DNA from: Acidobacteriota bacterium
Lineage (GTDB): Bacteria; Acidobacteriota; Thermoanaerobaculia; Multivoradales; JBCCEF01
Reading direction: 5' to 3'
NCBI GenBank assembly: GCA_039030395.1
Contig: JBCCEF010000016.1
Coordinates: 51,940 to 115,939 of the forward strand
Length of the DNA stretch: 64,000 nt
Shown here: piece after piece, positions 8,352 to 17,918 of the stretch
Layout of the letters: each line of letters begins with the position of its first letter
How positions within the stretch are numbered: position 1 is the stretch's first letter
Made by a program: the position numbers and the translations under genes
Notes under the pieces: generated by a model
Told to the model about the DNA's origin: nothing
Databases searched by the model: none
The model's input: only the letters and a program-made list of their open reading frames with translations

Positions 8352-9255
8352 AGCAGCGGCGACGGACTCCACGGAGATCTTTGCCCGGGGCACCCTCCAA
8401 ACCGGTACCGCCGGAGGCGGTGAGTTGCGCTGGGCTTTTGTCGACCTGACGGAAATCGTCGAGACCATGCGCGGCCGCATGGACCTTTCGCCGGTGGCGG
8501 CCGCGGCTCTCGGGCGGAGCCTCGCCGGTGCCACCTTGATGCTGCGGATGGCGGCGAAGACGCCCAGCCGCATGGTCCTGGAGGTGCACGGCGACGGCCC
8601 CCTGGGCCATCTGATGGTCGAGGTCGACGACGCCGGCAACCTACGCGGCAGGGTGGCCCATCGGCAGGTGGATGTGCCGCACACGGCGGCCGGCAAGCTC
8701 AACGTCGGCGCGGCGGTGGGCAAGGGCCTGCTGCGGGTCGGCCGCGAGCGGCAGGGGAAGCGCTACCAGAGCCAGGTGGAGTTGGTGAGCGGTGAGATCG
8801 GAGACGATTTGGCCCATTACCTGCTGCAGAGCGAGCAGACCCGCACGGCGGTCCTGGTCGGGGTCCTCGGCAAGCCACAGGGGGTGGCGGGAGCCGGCGG
8901 TCTGATCGTCGAGGTGCTGCCGGACGGCGGGCTCGAAGCGGTCGAGCGGTTGGAAAGCAACATCGCCGCTACCGTCGGCGTCAGCCGGCTGATCGAGGCT
9001 GGCGGCCGGGAGGAAACCCTCGGTGCCATCCTCGCCGGTCTCGATCCGGTGGTGCACGAGGATCTGCCGGTGCAGTATCGCTGCCGCTGTAGCCGGAGCC
9101 GCCTGCGCAATCACCTGGCGGTGCTGAGCCGGGAAGAGATCGAGTCGATCGTCGGAGAGTCCGGCGAGATCGAAGCCGACTGCGTCTTCTGTTGTGCTCA
9201 GTACCGCTTTCAGCCGCAGGATCTGATCGCGGCCGGTTCGTCGTCCAAGGCCTGA
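8344..9255 (+). CDS. hslO: Redox-regulated Hsp33 family chaperone
   Basis: Cytosolic holdase of 303 aa activated by oxidation and unfolding. The N-terminal domain carries the family pattern around GDGPLGHLMVEVD and RVAHRQVDVP. The C-terminal redox switch is present: CRC near residue 243 and CVFC near residue 280, the CxC...CxxC zinc site. The start at ATG 8344 lies inside the larC end; the longer frame from 8308 would add 12 unlikely residues. The gene is followed by metG after about 70 bases. Confidence 0.94.
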   Translation: MAEAAATDSTEIFARGTLQTGTAGGGELRWAFVDLTEIVETMRGRMDLSPVAAAALGRSLAGATLMLRMAAKTPSRMVLEVHGDGPLGHLMVEVDDAGNLRGRVAHRQVDVPHTAAGKLNVGAAVGKGLLRVGRERQGKRYQSQVELVSGEIGDDLAHYLLQSEQTRTAVLVGVLGKPQGVAGAGGLIVEVLPDGGLEAVERLESNIAATVGVSRLIEAGGREETLGAILAGLDPVVHEDLPVQYRCRCSRSRLRNHLAVLSREEIESIVGESGEIEADCVFCCAQYRFQPQDLIAAGSSSKA

Positions 9256-9324
9256 GGGTCGCGGGCGCGGCTCGCGCCGGCTTTGCTACGATTCGCCGTC
9301 CGGAGAAGTCCTCGGAGGAATCTC

Positions 9325-11265
9325 ATGAGTCGTTTCTACGTCACCACCCCGATCTACTACGTCAACGGCATGCCCCACATCGGGCATATCTTCACCACCG
9401 TCGTGGCCGACACCCTGGCGCGCTACCGGCGCTCTCGGGGGCAGGAAGTGCGCTTCCTCACCGGCACCGACGAGCACGGCCAAAACATCGAGCGCGCGGC
9501 GGAGAACGAGGGCATCCGGCCGATCGAGCTGGCGGACCGCATCGTAGAGCGCTACCACGAGCTGTGGAAGATCCTGGACATCTCGCACGAAGATTTCGTG
9601 CGCACCACCGAGGACCGCCATGCCCGCGGCGTCGAGGAGATGATCCAGCGGCTGGTGGCGGCGGAGGATCTCTATACCGCCCGCCACGAGGGTTGGTACT
9701 GCCCCTCCTGCGAGACCTTCTACACGGACAAGGAACTGGTGCCGGAGAACCGCTGCCCGGTGCACGAGACGGCGGCCGAGTGGCACTCCGAGGAGAACAT
9801 CTTCTTTCGCCTGTCGAATTACCAGCAGCCGCTGCTGGACCTGTTCGAGCAGCATCCGGAGTTCGTGCAGCCTGGCACGCGATTGAACGAGGTGCGGTCC
9901 TTCGTCGAGTCGGGCTTAAGGGATCTCTCCGTCAGCCGGGCGGGTCTCACCTGGGGAATCCCCTTCCCGGAGCACGAGGGACAAACCGTCTACGTATGGC
10001 TCGACGCCCTGACCAACTACATCAGTGCCCTGGGCTTCGGCAGCGAGGCGACGGACCTCTACGACACGTTCTGGCAGGGCGGTGACGAGCGCCTGCACCT
10101 GGTCGGCAAGGATATTCTGCGCTTCCATGCGGTCTATTGGCCGGCCTTCCTGATGTCCGCCGGCCTGCCGCTACCGACCACCGTCTGGGCTCACGGTTGG
10201 TGGCTCCTGGACAAGAAAAAGGTCTCCAAGTCCGTCGGCAACGTGGTGCGGCCGGACGCCTTGATCGAACGTTTCGGGGCCGACAGCCTGCGCTACTTCC
10301 TGCTGCGGGAGATGGTCTTCGGCCAGGACGCCCAGTTCTCCGACGAAGGGTTCATCGAGCGCTACAACAGCGATCTGGCGAACACCCTGGGCAACACCGT
10401 GAGCCGGCTGGTGACCCTGTCGCGCCGCGCCTTCGGCGGCCAGACGCCGCCGCTCTCCTGCGACGACAATCCGCTGATCGGCGCGGCCGAAGAAGCGGTC
10501 GTCGGCTTCCACCAGGCGATGGGGGAGTTGGCCTTCAGCCGAGCCCTGGAGAGCCTGTGGAAGCTCCTTTCCCAGGCCAACCAGTACATCGTCGAGCGCG
10601 AGCCCTGGAAGATGATCAAGGACGAGTCAAAGCGCGACGCCCTGGCTCGGGTGCTGTGGAATGGCCTGGAAGCCACCCGCATCGCCACCACGGCGCTGTT
10701 GCCCTTCATGCCGCAGGTCGCACCCAAGGTGCTGGCCGCCATCGCGGGCGATGCCGAGAACGGTGACCTCGACTGGGGTGGCACCCCGGTGGACGCCGAG
10801 TTGCCGGAGAGCGGACCGCTCTTTCCACGCATTGACCAGAAGGCGTACCTGGCGGAGATCGCCGCTGCCGCGGAGGCGGAATCATCGAACGAGCAGGCGA
10901 GGCAACAGGCGGCCGAGATGGAGGAGCCCTCCGACGAAGGGCTGATCAAGATCGACCAGTTCTTCGAATCGGAACTGAGGGTCGGTACCGTCAAGCTGGC
11001 CGAGGCGGTACCGAAGTCCAACAAGCTGCTGCGTCTGGAAATCGATCTCGGCGAGGAGACGCTTCGTCAGGTGGTGGCCGGCATCGCCAAGCAGTATGCG
11101 CCGGAAGACCTGGTGGGTACTCAGGTGGTGGTGGTCGCGAACCTCGCTCCGGCGAAGCTGATGGGGGTCCAGTCTCGCGGCATGGTGCTGGCCGCCACCG
11201 TCGACGGCCAGCCAGTGGTCATCCGCCCGGAGACGCCGGTCGAGAACGGGACCCGCGTTTCATGA
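9325..11265 (+). CDS. metG: Methionyl-tRNA synthetase
   Basis: Class I aminoacyl-tRNA synthetase of 646 aa charging tRNA-Met. The HIGH motif (PHIGH) is near residue 15, the zinc knuckle has CPSC with a later CPVH, and the KMSKS loop reads KVSKS near residue 300. The C-terminal 110 residues, starting at about IKIDQFFE, form an EMAP/Trbp111-like tRNA-binding domain that usually drives dimerisation. ATG 9325 follows GGAGG at about 9314; the longer frame from 9283 is rejected because the family begins MSxFYVTTPIYY. tatD follows 10 bases later. Confidence 0.97.
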   Translation: MSRFYVTTPIYYVNGMPHIGHIFTTVVADTLARYRRSRGQEVRFLTGTDEHGQNIERAAENEGIRPIELADRIVERYHELWKILDISHEDFVRTTEDRHARGVEEMIQRLVAAEDLYTARHEGWYCPSCETFYTDKELVPENRCPVHETAAEWHSEENIFFRLSNYQQPLLDLFEQHPEFVQPGTRLNEVRSFVESGLRDLSVSRAGLTWGIPFPEHEGQTVYVWLDALTNYISALGFGSEATDLYDTFWQGGDERLHLVGKDILRFHAVYWPAFLMSAGLPLPTTVWAHGWWLLDKKKVSKSVGNVVRPDALIERFGADSLRYFLLREMVFGQDAQFSDEGFIERYNSDLANTLGNTVSRLVTLSRRAFGGQTPPLSCDDNPLIGAAEEAVVGFHQAMGELAFSRALESLWKLLSQANQYIVEREPWKMIKDESKRDALARVLWNGLEATRIATTALLPFMPQVAPKVLAAIAGDAENGDLDWGGTPVDAELPESGPLFPRIDQKAYLAEIAAAAEAESSNEQARQQAAEMEEPSDEGLIKIDQFFESELRVGTVKLAEAVPKSNKLLRLEIDLGEETLRQVVAGIAKQYAPEDLVGTQVVVVANLAPAKLMGVQSRGMVLAATVDGQPVVIRPETPVENGTRVS

Positions 11266-11275
11266 GGCCGGTCTG

Positions 11276-12076
11276 GTGAGCGAGCCCACTTCGGTACCCG
11301 GCGAGGGATTGATCGACTCCCACTGTCATCTGCAGTCCCTGCCGCCGGACGAGCGCGAACGCGCCCTCGACGCCGCCCGCGAGCGCGGCCTCCGCGGCTT
11401 CCTAGTACCGGCCATCCGGCTGAGCGACGCGGAAACCCTGCTCGACCTCTGCCACCGGCACGACGACGTGTGGTGTGCCCTGGGCGTCCATCCGCACGAG
11501 GCGAGTTCCTGGGCTGCCGAAGACTTGCCCGCCCTCCGCTCCCTGCTGGCGGAGCCCAAAGCGGTGGCGGTGGGGGAGTGCGGCCTCGACTTCTTCTACG
11601 ACAACTCACCCCGCGAGGTGCAGGAGCGCGCCATGCGCGACCAGTGGGACCTGGCCCTGGAGCTGGATCTACCGGTGGTGGTGCACAATCGGGATTCCAA
11701 CGAGAAGATGCTGGAAGTCTTCCGCGACCCAGGCTATGTGCACTTGAAAGCCGACTTCCACTCCTTCGCCGGTGGCCTCGAAATGGCCCGCGAACTGATC
11801 GCCCGGGACGCCTACCTCGGCCTCTCCGGGATGATCACCTTCAACCGGGCGGACAACGTGCGCGAAGTCCTGCCGGAACTGCCGCTCGACCGCGACCTGG
11901 TCGAGACCGACACCCCCTACCTCGCCCCGGTGCCCTACCGCGGCAAAAAGAACCAACCGGCCTACGTCCACGAAATCGCCCAGCGCCTGGCCGACGAACG
12001 CGGCGAGGCGCTCGAAGAGACCGTCCGGCGAACGACCGAGAACTTCTTCCGGCTGTTTTCGAAGGCTGCTGGTTAG
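11276..12076 (+). CDS. tatD: TatD family metal-dependent hydrolase
   Basis: TIM-barrel hydrolase of 266 aa related to TatD/YcfH DNases. Metal ligands are visible: DSHCHL near residue 13, GECGLDF, VVVHNRD and the late ETDTPYLAP. Family members act as 3'-5' DNases or other phosphodiesterases, often encoded next to metG as here. The start is a GTG at 11276, 10 bases after metG. Its TAG stop overlaps the stop of the convergent degraded metalloprotease gene. Confidence 0.92.
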   Translation: MSEPTSVPGEGLIDSHCHLQSLPPDERERALDAARERGLRGFLVPAIRLSDAETLLDLCHRHDDVWCALGVHPHEASSWAAEDLPALRSLLAEPKAVAVGECGLDFFYDNSPREVQERAMRDQWDLALELDLPVVVHNRDSNEKMLEVFRDPGYVHLKADFHSFAGGLEMARELIARDAYLGLSGMITFNRADNVREVLPELPLDRDLVETDTPYLAPVPYRGKKNQPAYVHEIAQRLADERGEALEETVRRTTENFFRLFSKAAG

Positions 12077-13267
12077 TCGTCAGCCGTAAAGAATACGTCT
12101 ACGGTCTTCGTATCCGTCACCTCTCCAAACTCATCGAGGACCAGGGCCTCGCTTGTGAACATCATGGCGTTGCCATGAGGATCGAAGTAAAGTCCCGAGA
12201 AGTATTCCGTCGAGATCGCCACCACTCCAGCGTCCACCAAGGTCTGCATTTCCTCCGGCTGGCTGATTCCATCGTGGTTGGAGTCGGCCCACAGTCCGAT
12301 CATCTCGAATGCCTTGTCGCTACGGTCGATCCAGCCGTTGCCGTTGCCGTGAACGACATCCAGCTCAAAAAGCGCCTGATAGCCGTTCTGTGCGCGTCCT
12401 CCGCCCAAGAACGGAGTTGAATCGCCAAACAGCTCTTGCCCATTGTCCACTAGGCCGTTTCCGTTCCGATCGAGGAACAGAAAGGGATCGGTGTTCTTGG
12501 CATAGGCGTTCCACGCGATCCGCTCACGCTCGCCATCGGCATCTAGATCGAAGTCGACTCCATCCGCTCAGGAGGTGAACTCGAAGCCCTGTCGGTCGAG
12601 GTCTAAGACGATCGGGGAACACAATTGGGGATTGCCGTTCGGGCAGCTTGGCGGCGTCTGGCAATCGGGAGCCACCAGACAATCCACCGCAACCTGCTCT
12701 TGCGGCGTCTCATTGGTGTCCGCAACCTTCTGGCACTCACCTGGTTTGACAGCGCGCTGAACGTACTGCCCCGACGAAGTGATAGTTGCCTGACCCATGA
12801 TGTGAGTGGAGCATCCGGAGCCGTACTGATCGTCTAGGCCTAGTAGGTGGCCCAGCTCGTGAGCAAAAGTGTCTTCAAGGATGTCTGAACGACCGCAGGG
12901 AACAACCCGACCGTCGGGTAGCCGAGCAAGCTCGTAGACCTTGATCAGATTCCCAGCGAAGGAGCCGCAAGTACCGTTCGGTGACAGGCCAGAAATGAAA
13001 GTGACATCGATTATTCGCCCCGCCCCCTGGGCCGACTGCTGCAGCCTCGGAAACGACCTGCCACCGGTGTTACAACTCTGGTTATTCCACTGATCCATTC
13101 CCCGTTGGAGCGCACTTGATTGAGAAGCGGTGAGGTTGGTACCTCGCACTTGCATCGAGTCGTAGCCTACTCTTTGGCCGGTTGAACGGCCCGAGCTGAC
13201 GCACGCTAGGACGAAACCTGCAAAGGCGAGCGTGCTGAGGAATCCAATGAGCGGCGAGGCGGCTCAT
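12073..13267 (-). pseudogene. Decayed secreted zinc metalloprotease with C-terminal acidic-repeat domain
   Basis: Remnant of an exported protease of roughly 395 codons. The ATG at 13267 overlaps the upstream stop as ATGA but runs only six sensible codons (MSRLAA). A one-base shift then reaches the frame carrying a lipoprotein-like signal (IGFLSTLAFAGFVLAC). That frame holds the zinc motif HELGHLLGLDD, with Asp as third ligand as in snapalysin-like enzymes, and an IMGQ Met-turn. It next hits an in-frame TGA at 12570-12568 and continues in the same frame into a conserved domain with DLDADGE, DRNGNGLVDNGQELFGD and DSNHDGIS, ending at a TAA at 12073. The coding signal continues on both sides of each lesion, so I call it a two-lesion pseudogene. 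Sequencing error or UGA recoding are less likely alternatives. Confidence 0.72.
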
Positions 13268-14007
13268 TCTCGCGCACCTCTCTTTGCATCTCGAAGAAAG
13301 GCTGACCATTTGACGGAGACATCCCGGAATCTTGACGGCGGAACCAACCAGCCATCCTCAGTTCTCTGAAAGAGTCCTGCGCCGGTCGAGAGAGCAAGAA
13401 ATGGCTCGTTGGTATTCGTCACACGCGGCACCATCAAGACAACCTCATCTCCATGAATGGGAATTCGCTTGTAGCGCATATCGACCTTGCAGATTCGATA
13501 GGGCCCTGCCCGAAACTCTCCTACCGGGACGAAGAAGTAGATCGAGTTCGGAGCATTTCCTTTCAAGTTCTCGAGAACTCGCGCGGAGAACATCTGTCCT
13601 GGCTCGGACCGCAGAAATCCGGGAGCCGATTGATCCACCCTCGCCAAGACAATCAGAGCGTCGCCTTCTAGGGCATCTTGGAGAGTTGATCGGTCGGTTG
13701 TGATGTAGACGTCGTGATCGTAGAACTCCGTGACCTCGGTACAGCGGTTGGGGGAGGCGTTTCTAAGAAGTGAATGAATCGTGAGTTGGCTACCTGATGA
13801 GAGCAGCTCGCTGAGGCTCCCATCGGGATCGACTGCAACGTCCGCGGCGAGCCAAACGGGGATCGAGGGGTCTGATCCAAGAGGAACGTCGGCGTAGAGA
13901 ACTGGCGGAATTTCTTGAGCCCACGAAGTTGGAGAGTGCCCAAAGACGAGATGGGCAGCCACTAGTGAGAGTACGACGGTCGGCAGATAGCGCTCAGGGA
14001 AACCCAT
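13264..14007 (-). CDS. Exported protein of unknown function
   Basis: Unrecognised protein of 247 aa. ATG 14007 follows AAAGGA at the right distance; a TTG at 14034 would only add nine polar residues. The N-terminus is a signal peptide (LPTVVLSLVAAHLVF, cleavage likely after SWA). The mature part has two cysteines and a beta-rich appearance, including ALIVLARVDQ and ARVLENLKGN, reminiscent of small exported proteins that follow metalloproteases, but no family was recognised. Its stop overlaps the ATG of the decayed metalloprotease gene (ATGA), so the two formed an operon. Base composition is clearly lower in GC than flanking genes. Confidence 0.7.
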   Translation of the reverse strand: MGFPERYLPTVVLSLVAAHLVFGHSPTSWAQEIPPVLYADVPLGSDPSIPVWLAADVAVDPDGSLSELLSSGSQLTIHSLLRNASPNRCTEVTEFYDHDVYITTDRSTLQDALEGDALIVLARVDQSAPGFLRSEPGQMFSARVLENLKGNAPNSIYFFVPVGEFRAGPYRICKVDMRYKRIPIHGDEVVLMVPRVTNTNEPFLALSTGAGLFQRTEDGWLVPPSRFRDVSVKWSAFLRDAKRGARE

Positions 14008-14250
14008 GTTGAGTCCTTTTCGATCGTTCGACAATCAGAGTCACTGGCCTTGATGAATCTGGATCTCAAAATGACCGTAGCCTTTCCAAGGCCATTGGTC
14101 AAGAAACTGACGGCTAGCTGAATCGTGGATCCGTGGTACTCCCTAGGCAGAAGCCCAGAGGCCTGAACGTTTGTTGTCGTGACCGAAGAAGGGCAGCAAA
14201 AGCTGAATTCGAGGAGTGAGTGGCGCGTCGAAGGCTAGGCCGTCGCGGCT

Positions 14251-15027
14251 TCAGACCGGATTCGGCACGTCGATGAATTCGACGTCCACGCCATAGCGTT
14301 CGGCGACCCATTCGCCGAGGGTCCGGATGCCGATGCGCTCGGTCGCGTGATGGCCGGCAGCGAGATAGTGGATTCCGCACTCGCGGGCGGTGTTGGTGAC
14401 CCACTCGCTGACCTCACCGGTGAGGAAGGCGTCCAGGCCCTCGTCGATGGCTTTGAAGAGGTCGCGCTGGGCGCCGCCGCTGACGATGCCGAGGGTGCGG
14501 ACTCGATCGGGGCCTGTGCCGAGATGTAAGGGGGCTTGTGCGTAGAGGGCTTTGGCCCGACGCACCAACTCTTCGGCGGTGATGGCCTCTGGGAACCGTC
14601 CCTGGAAACCCGTCGGCAAGCCGTCGTGGAAGGCGAAGGGCTCGAGATCTTCGAGGCCCAGGGCGCGGGCGGCCAGGGCGTTGTTGCCGACCTCGGGATG
14701 GCGGTCGAGGGGGAGGTGGTAGGCAATCAGGTTGAGGTCGGCGGCGAGCAGGGCGCGGATGCGCCCGTACTGCATGCCGGTGATGGGGTAGGGGTCTCCG
14801 CGCCAGAAGACGCCGTGGTGCACCAGAACCGCCTGGGCCCCGGCCGCTGCCGCGCGCTCGAAGAGTTCGCGGCAGGCCGAGACCCCGGTGACGATCTTGT
14901 GGATCTTCGAGGCGCCCTGGACCTGGAGGCCGTTGGGGCAATAGTCCGTGCCCTGGTCGGCCTCCAGGAAGACATCGAGATCGGCGACGAGGCGGTCGCG
15001 CTCTACGGTGCCGGAGTGGGCGCCCAA
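14251..15027 (-). CDS. Nif3-like dinuclear metal-centre protein (YbgI/YqfO family)
   Basis: Protein of 258 aa of the NIF3 family: hexameric proteins with a dinuclear metal site. Several are annotated as GTP cyclohydrolase 1 type 2-like, but the true reaction is uncertain. Visible features are DYCPNGLQVQG near residue 28, the metal-binding LVHHGVFW near 67, the YHLPLDRHPE segment, and the late HHATER. The only reasonable start is a TTG at 15027, ten bases downstream of the pnp stop, which suggests co-transcription with pnp. About 220 bases without recognisable features follow its stop. Confidence 0.87.
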   Translation of the reverse strand: MGAHSGTVERDRLVADLDVFLEADQGTDYCPNGLQVQGASKIHKIVTGVSACRELFERAAAAGAQAVLVHHGVFWRGDPYPITGMQYGRIRALLAADLNLIAYHLPLDRHPEVGNNALAARALGLEDLEPFAFHDGLPTGFQGRFPEAITAEELVRRAKALYAQAPLHLGTGPDRVRTLGIVSGGAQRDLFKAIDEGLDAFLTGEVSEWVTNTARECGIHYLAAGHHATERIGIRTLGEWVAERYGVDVEFIDVPNPV

Positions 15028-15036
15028 GGTGCCGGC

Positions 15037-17310
15037 CTACCGGCGCCCGCCGCGTCCACCGCGGTTGCCGCCGCGGCCGCCACGAGGGCCACCACGGCCG
15101 CCTCGACCCCCGTCGGAACGCCCGCCGCGTCCACCACGGCCGCCGTCGGAGCGTCCGCCGCGGTTGCCACCGCCGCCACCCGCGTTCGCTTCCTGCAGGT
15201 GGGCATACTGGGCCGGGTCGTAGTCCGGTGCCTCCATGATGACCGCCTTGCGAGACAGACGAACCTTGCCGGTCTCGTCGATGTTGATGACCTTGACCTC
15301 CATCTCGTCGCCCTCGGAGACGAGATCGCTCATCTCCTTGACGTGGTAAGGGGCCATCTCGCTGATGTGCACCAGACCGTCGGTACCCGGCATGATCTCG
15401 ACGAAGGCGCCGTAGCCCTCCACCCGCCGCACCTGGCCGGTGTAGACCTTGCCAACCTCCGGCATCTCGGTGAGGCGCTCGATCAATTCCATCGCGTGCT
15501 TGGCGGAGGGTTCGTCCGGCGAGGCGATGACTACCCGGCCGTCGTCCTGGATGTCGATCTCGCAGCCGGTTTCCTCGACGATGGAGCGGATGGTCTTGCC
15601 TCCCGGTCCGATAATGTCGCGGATCTTCTCGCGCGGCACCTCGACGGTGTAGAGGCGCGGCGCGTAGCGGGACAGCTCTTCGCGCGCCGACGGCAGCGAA
15701 TCGTCCATCTTGTCCAGCAGGAACATACGGCCGCTGTGGGCCTGCTCCAGCGCCCGCGCCATGATTTCCCGGTTGACGCCGGTGATCTTGATGTCCATCT
15801 GCAGGGCGGTGATGCCGTCGCGGGTGCCGGCGACCTTGAAGTCCATGTCGCCGAAGTGGTCTTCCTGGCCGGCGATGTCGGTGAGCACCGCGAAGCGCTC
15901 GCCCTTTTTGATCAAGCCCATGGCGACGCCAGCCACCGGCGCCTTGATCGGCACGCCGGCGTCGAACAGAGCGAGGGAACCGCCGCACACCGTCGCCATC
16001 GATGATGAGCCGTTGGACTCCAGGATGTCGGAGACCACCCGCACGGTGTAGGCAAAGTCATCTTCGTCCGGAAGGACCGCCGTCAGGGCGCGACGGGCCA
16101 AGACGCCGTGGCCGATCTCACGCCGTCCGGGGCCGCGCAGAAAGCGCACTTCGCCGACGGAGAAGGGCGGGAAGTTGTAGTGGAGGAGGAATTTCTGACG
16201 GCTCTCGCCTTCGTATTCCTCGATGATTTGGGCGTCGCGGCTGGTGCCGAGGGTGGCAGTGACCATCGCCTGGGTCTCGCCGCGGGTGAAGAGCGCCGAG
16301 CCGTGGGTGCGGGGAAGGATGCTGGTTTCGATGGTGATCTGCCGGATCTCGTCGAGAGACCGGCCGTCAAGGCGCTGGTTTTCATTGAGCACTACGTCCG
16401 CCAGGATCTCCTCTTCGAGGCTCTTGAGAATCACCTTGAACTGGGCGCGGCGCTCTTCGTCCTCTTCCGGAATGCGCTCCACGTAGGCGTCCACTGCCTC
16501 TTTGATGCGGTCCCGCTGTTCGAACTTGCCGCGGGTCTGCATGGCGCCCTTCAGGGTGCCGTAAAACTCGGAGCGCACCTGCTCCAGAAAGTCCTTGGAA
16601 TACTTCTCGGGAGCTTCCCAGGCGGGCTTCTGGATGCCCAGCTCACGGTAGAGCTGGTGCTGGGCGTGGATGATCTTCTGGATCTCTTCGTGACCCTTGA
16701 AGATGCAGTCGAGGAGCATTTGCTCGGACACCTGGTTGGCGGCCGCCTCGACCATCACCACCGCCTCCTCAGTGCCGACGACGATCAAGTCAAGGTCGGC
16801 GAGGTCGCGCTCGCTGTTGGTGGGATTGAAGACGATCTCGTCTTCGATCAGGCCGACACGCACGGCGCCCACCGGGTGGTAGAAGGGGATCTCGGACAGC
16901 ACCAGGGCGATGGAGGCGCCGTTGATCGCCAAGATGTCCGGATCGTTTTCGCCATCGGCGGACATCACGAAGGAGATGATCTGGGTCTCGTTGAAGTAGC
17001 CGTCCGGGAACAGCGGGCGCAGCGGCCGGTCAGTCAGGCGGCAAGTGATGATCTCTTTTTCCGACGGGCGGCCTTCACGCTTGAAGAAACCGCCGGGGAT
17101 GCGGCCGGCGGCGGCGGTGTTCTCTCGGTATTCAACGGTCAGGGGCAGGAAGTCCCGCGGCCGATCGTTCCGCTTGTCCATGCAGGCGGTGGTCAGCACC
17201 ATGGTGTCGCCACAGCGCACGGTGCAGGAGCCGTCCGCCTGGCGGGCCATGCGGCCCGTCTCGACGGTGATGGACTGGGAACCGATTTCGATGGTCTTGG
17301 TCGTTTTCAT
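15037..17310 (-). CDS. pnp: Polyribonucleotide nucleotidyltransferase (PNPase) with RGG tail
   Basis: Phosphorolytic 3'-5' exoribonuclease of 757 aa. Two RNase PH domains (the second with FSVGEVRFLRGPGRREIGHG), then a KH domain (IIGPGGKTIRSIVEET) and an S1 domain (GKVYTGQVRRVEGYGAFVEI) are all present. Beyond S1 is an unusual low-complexity tail of about 45 residues made of GGR/RGG and SDGGRGG repeats. It is transcribed after rpsO, the classic rpsO-pnp arrangement, and starts at ATG 17310 behind a purine-rich stretch. The 204-bp spacer to rpsO contains a direct repeat of GGGTGCGC but no clear terminator. Confidence 0.96.
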   Translation of the reverse strand: MKTTKTIEIGSQSITVETGRMARQADGSCTVRCGDTMVLTTACMDKRNDRPRDFLPLTVEYRENTAAAGRIPGGFFKREGRPSEKEIITCRLTDRPLRPLFPDGYFNETQIISFVMSADGENDPDILAINGASIALVLSEIPFYHPVGAVRVGLIEDEIVFNPTNSERDLADLDLIVVGTEEAVVMVEAAANQVSEQMLLDCIFKGHEEIQKIIHAQHQLYRELGIQKPAWEAPEKYSKDFLEQVRSEFYGTLKGAMQTRGKFEQRDRIKEAVDAYVERIPEEDEERRAQFKVILKSLEEEILADVVLNENQRLDGRSLDEIRQITIETSILPRTHGSALFTRGETQAMVTATLGTSRDAQIIEEYEGESRQKFLLHYNFPPFSVGEVRFLRGPGRREIGHGVLARRALTAVLPDEDDFAYTVRVVSDILESNGSSSMATVCGGSLALFDAGVPIKAPVAGVAMGLIKKGERFAVLTDIAGQEDHFGDMDFKVAGTRDGITALQMDIKITGVNREIMARALEQAHSGRMFLLDKMDDSLPSAREELSRYAPRLYTVEVPREKIRDIIGPGGKTIRSIVEETGCEIDIQDDGRVVIASPDEPSAKHAMELIERLTEMPEVGKVYTGQVRRVEGYGAFVEIMPGTDGLVHISEMAPYHVKEMSDLVSEGDEMEVKVINIDETGKVRLSRKAVIMEAPDYDPAQYAHLQEANAGGGGGNRGGRSDGGRGGRGGRSDGGRGGRGGPRGGRGGNRGGRGGRR

Positions 17311-17514
17311 GCGATTTTCTCTTTTCTCTCAACTGTCGCTTCAACGGACGGGCTCCACCTGGAGCGCGGTCCGGGTGCGCAAGGGTGCGCGGTTCGAACC
17401 TCCGGCCAGCCGGCCGAGCCGGGGATGAGCCGGAGTTCGATTGTCAGAGTGGGGGGATGGCCCTCGACCGGTGCTCTCGAGGCTCCGGGGCGGGCGATCA
17501 TTCCCGGACGGCGG

Positions 17515-17784
17515 CTACTTCCGCAGTCCGAGGCGCTCGATCATCGTGCGGTAACGCTCGATGTCCTTGCTCTTCATGTAGTCGAGCAGGCGCCGACGCC
17601 GGCCGACCAGCTTGAGCAAGCCGCGGCGTCCGTGGTGATCCAGCTTGTGAACCTTGAAGTGCTCGGTGAGTTCCGCGATGCGCTGGGTCAACAGCGCGAC
17701 CTGGACTTCCGGCGATCCGGTGTCGTAGTCGTGGAGCTTGTACTCCTCGATGATCTCTGCTTTCTTCTCTGTGGTCTGAGCCAC
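17515..17784 (-). CDS. rpsO: 30S ribosomal protein S15
   Basis: Primary 16S rRNA-binding protein of the 30S subunit. From GTG 17784 the product is 89 aa, the standard S15 length; GGAGG lies just upstream, and the longer frame from 17838 is basic leader sequence. Motifs typical of S15 are [35 protein letters not shown] and [13 protein letters not shown]. It is followed by pnp and preceded, after truB, by a dispersed repeat element. Confidence 0.96.
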   Translation of the reverse strand: MAQTTEKKAEIIEEYKLHDYDTGSPEVQVALLTQRIAELTEHFKVHKLDHHGRRGLLKLVGRRRRLLDYMKSKDIERYRTMIERLGLRK

Positions 17785-17918
17785 GGGGACTTCCTCCTTA
17801 TTTTCTCTTCTTCTTCTCGTTCTCAACCGCGCGACCATACCACGAAGGCCGCCGGAGACGTCGCATTCTGACGCGTATCCGTCCGCAGAAATCTGAATAA
17901 TTGGTCAGTTCCCAGCTC

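Noticed and set aside
12568-12570. TGA as a selenocysteine codon in the metalloprotease gene
   Set aside because: The position is in a linker between domains, not at a redox or metal site, and a second lesion exists in the same gene; decay is simpler.
14035-14250. Reverse-strand frame (14114-14404) downstream of the Nif3-like gene
   Set aside because: Arg/Pro-rich out-of-frame reading of the Nif3-like gene end with no coding signal beyond it.
15040-15190. Short tandem GC-rich repeats that could look like a CRISPR or satellite array
   Set aside because: They are codons of the RGG tail of PNPase, in frame and without spacer structure.
17360-17420. tRNA-like T-arm word GGTTCGAACC between rpsO and pnp
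   Set aside because: The flanking bases do not pair into a T stem on either strand and no acceptor or anticodon arm is present.
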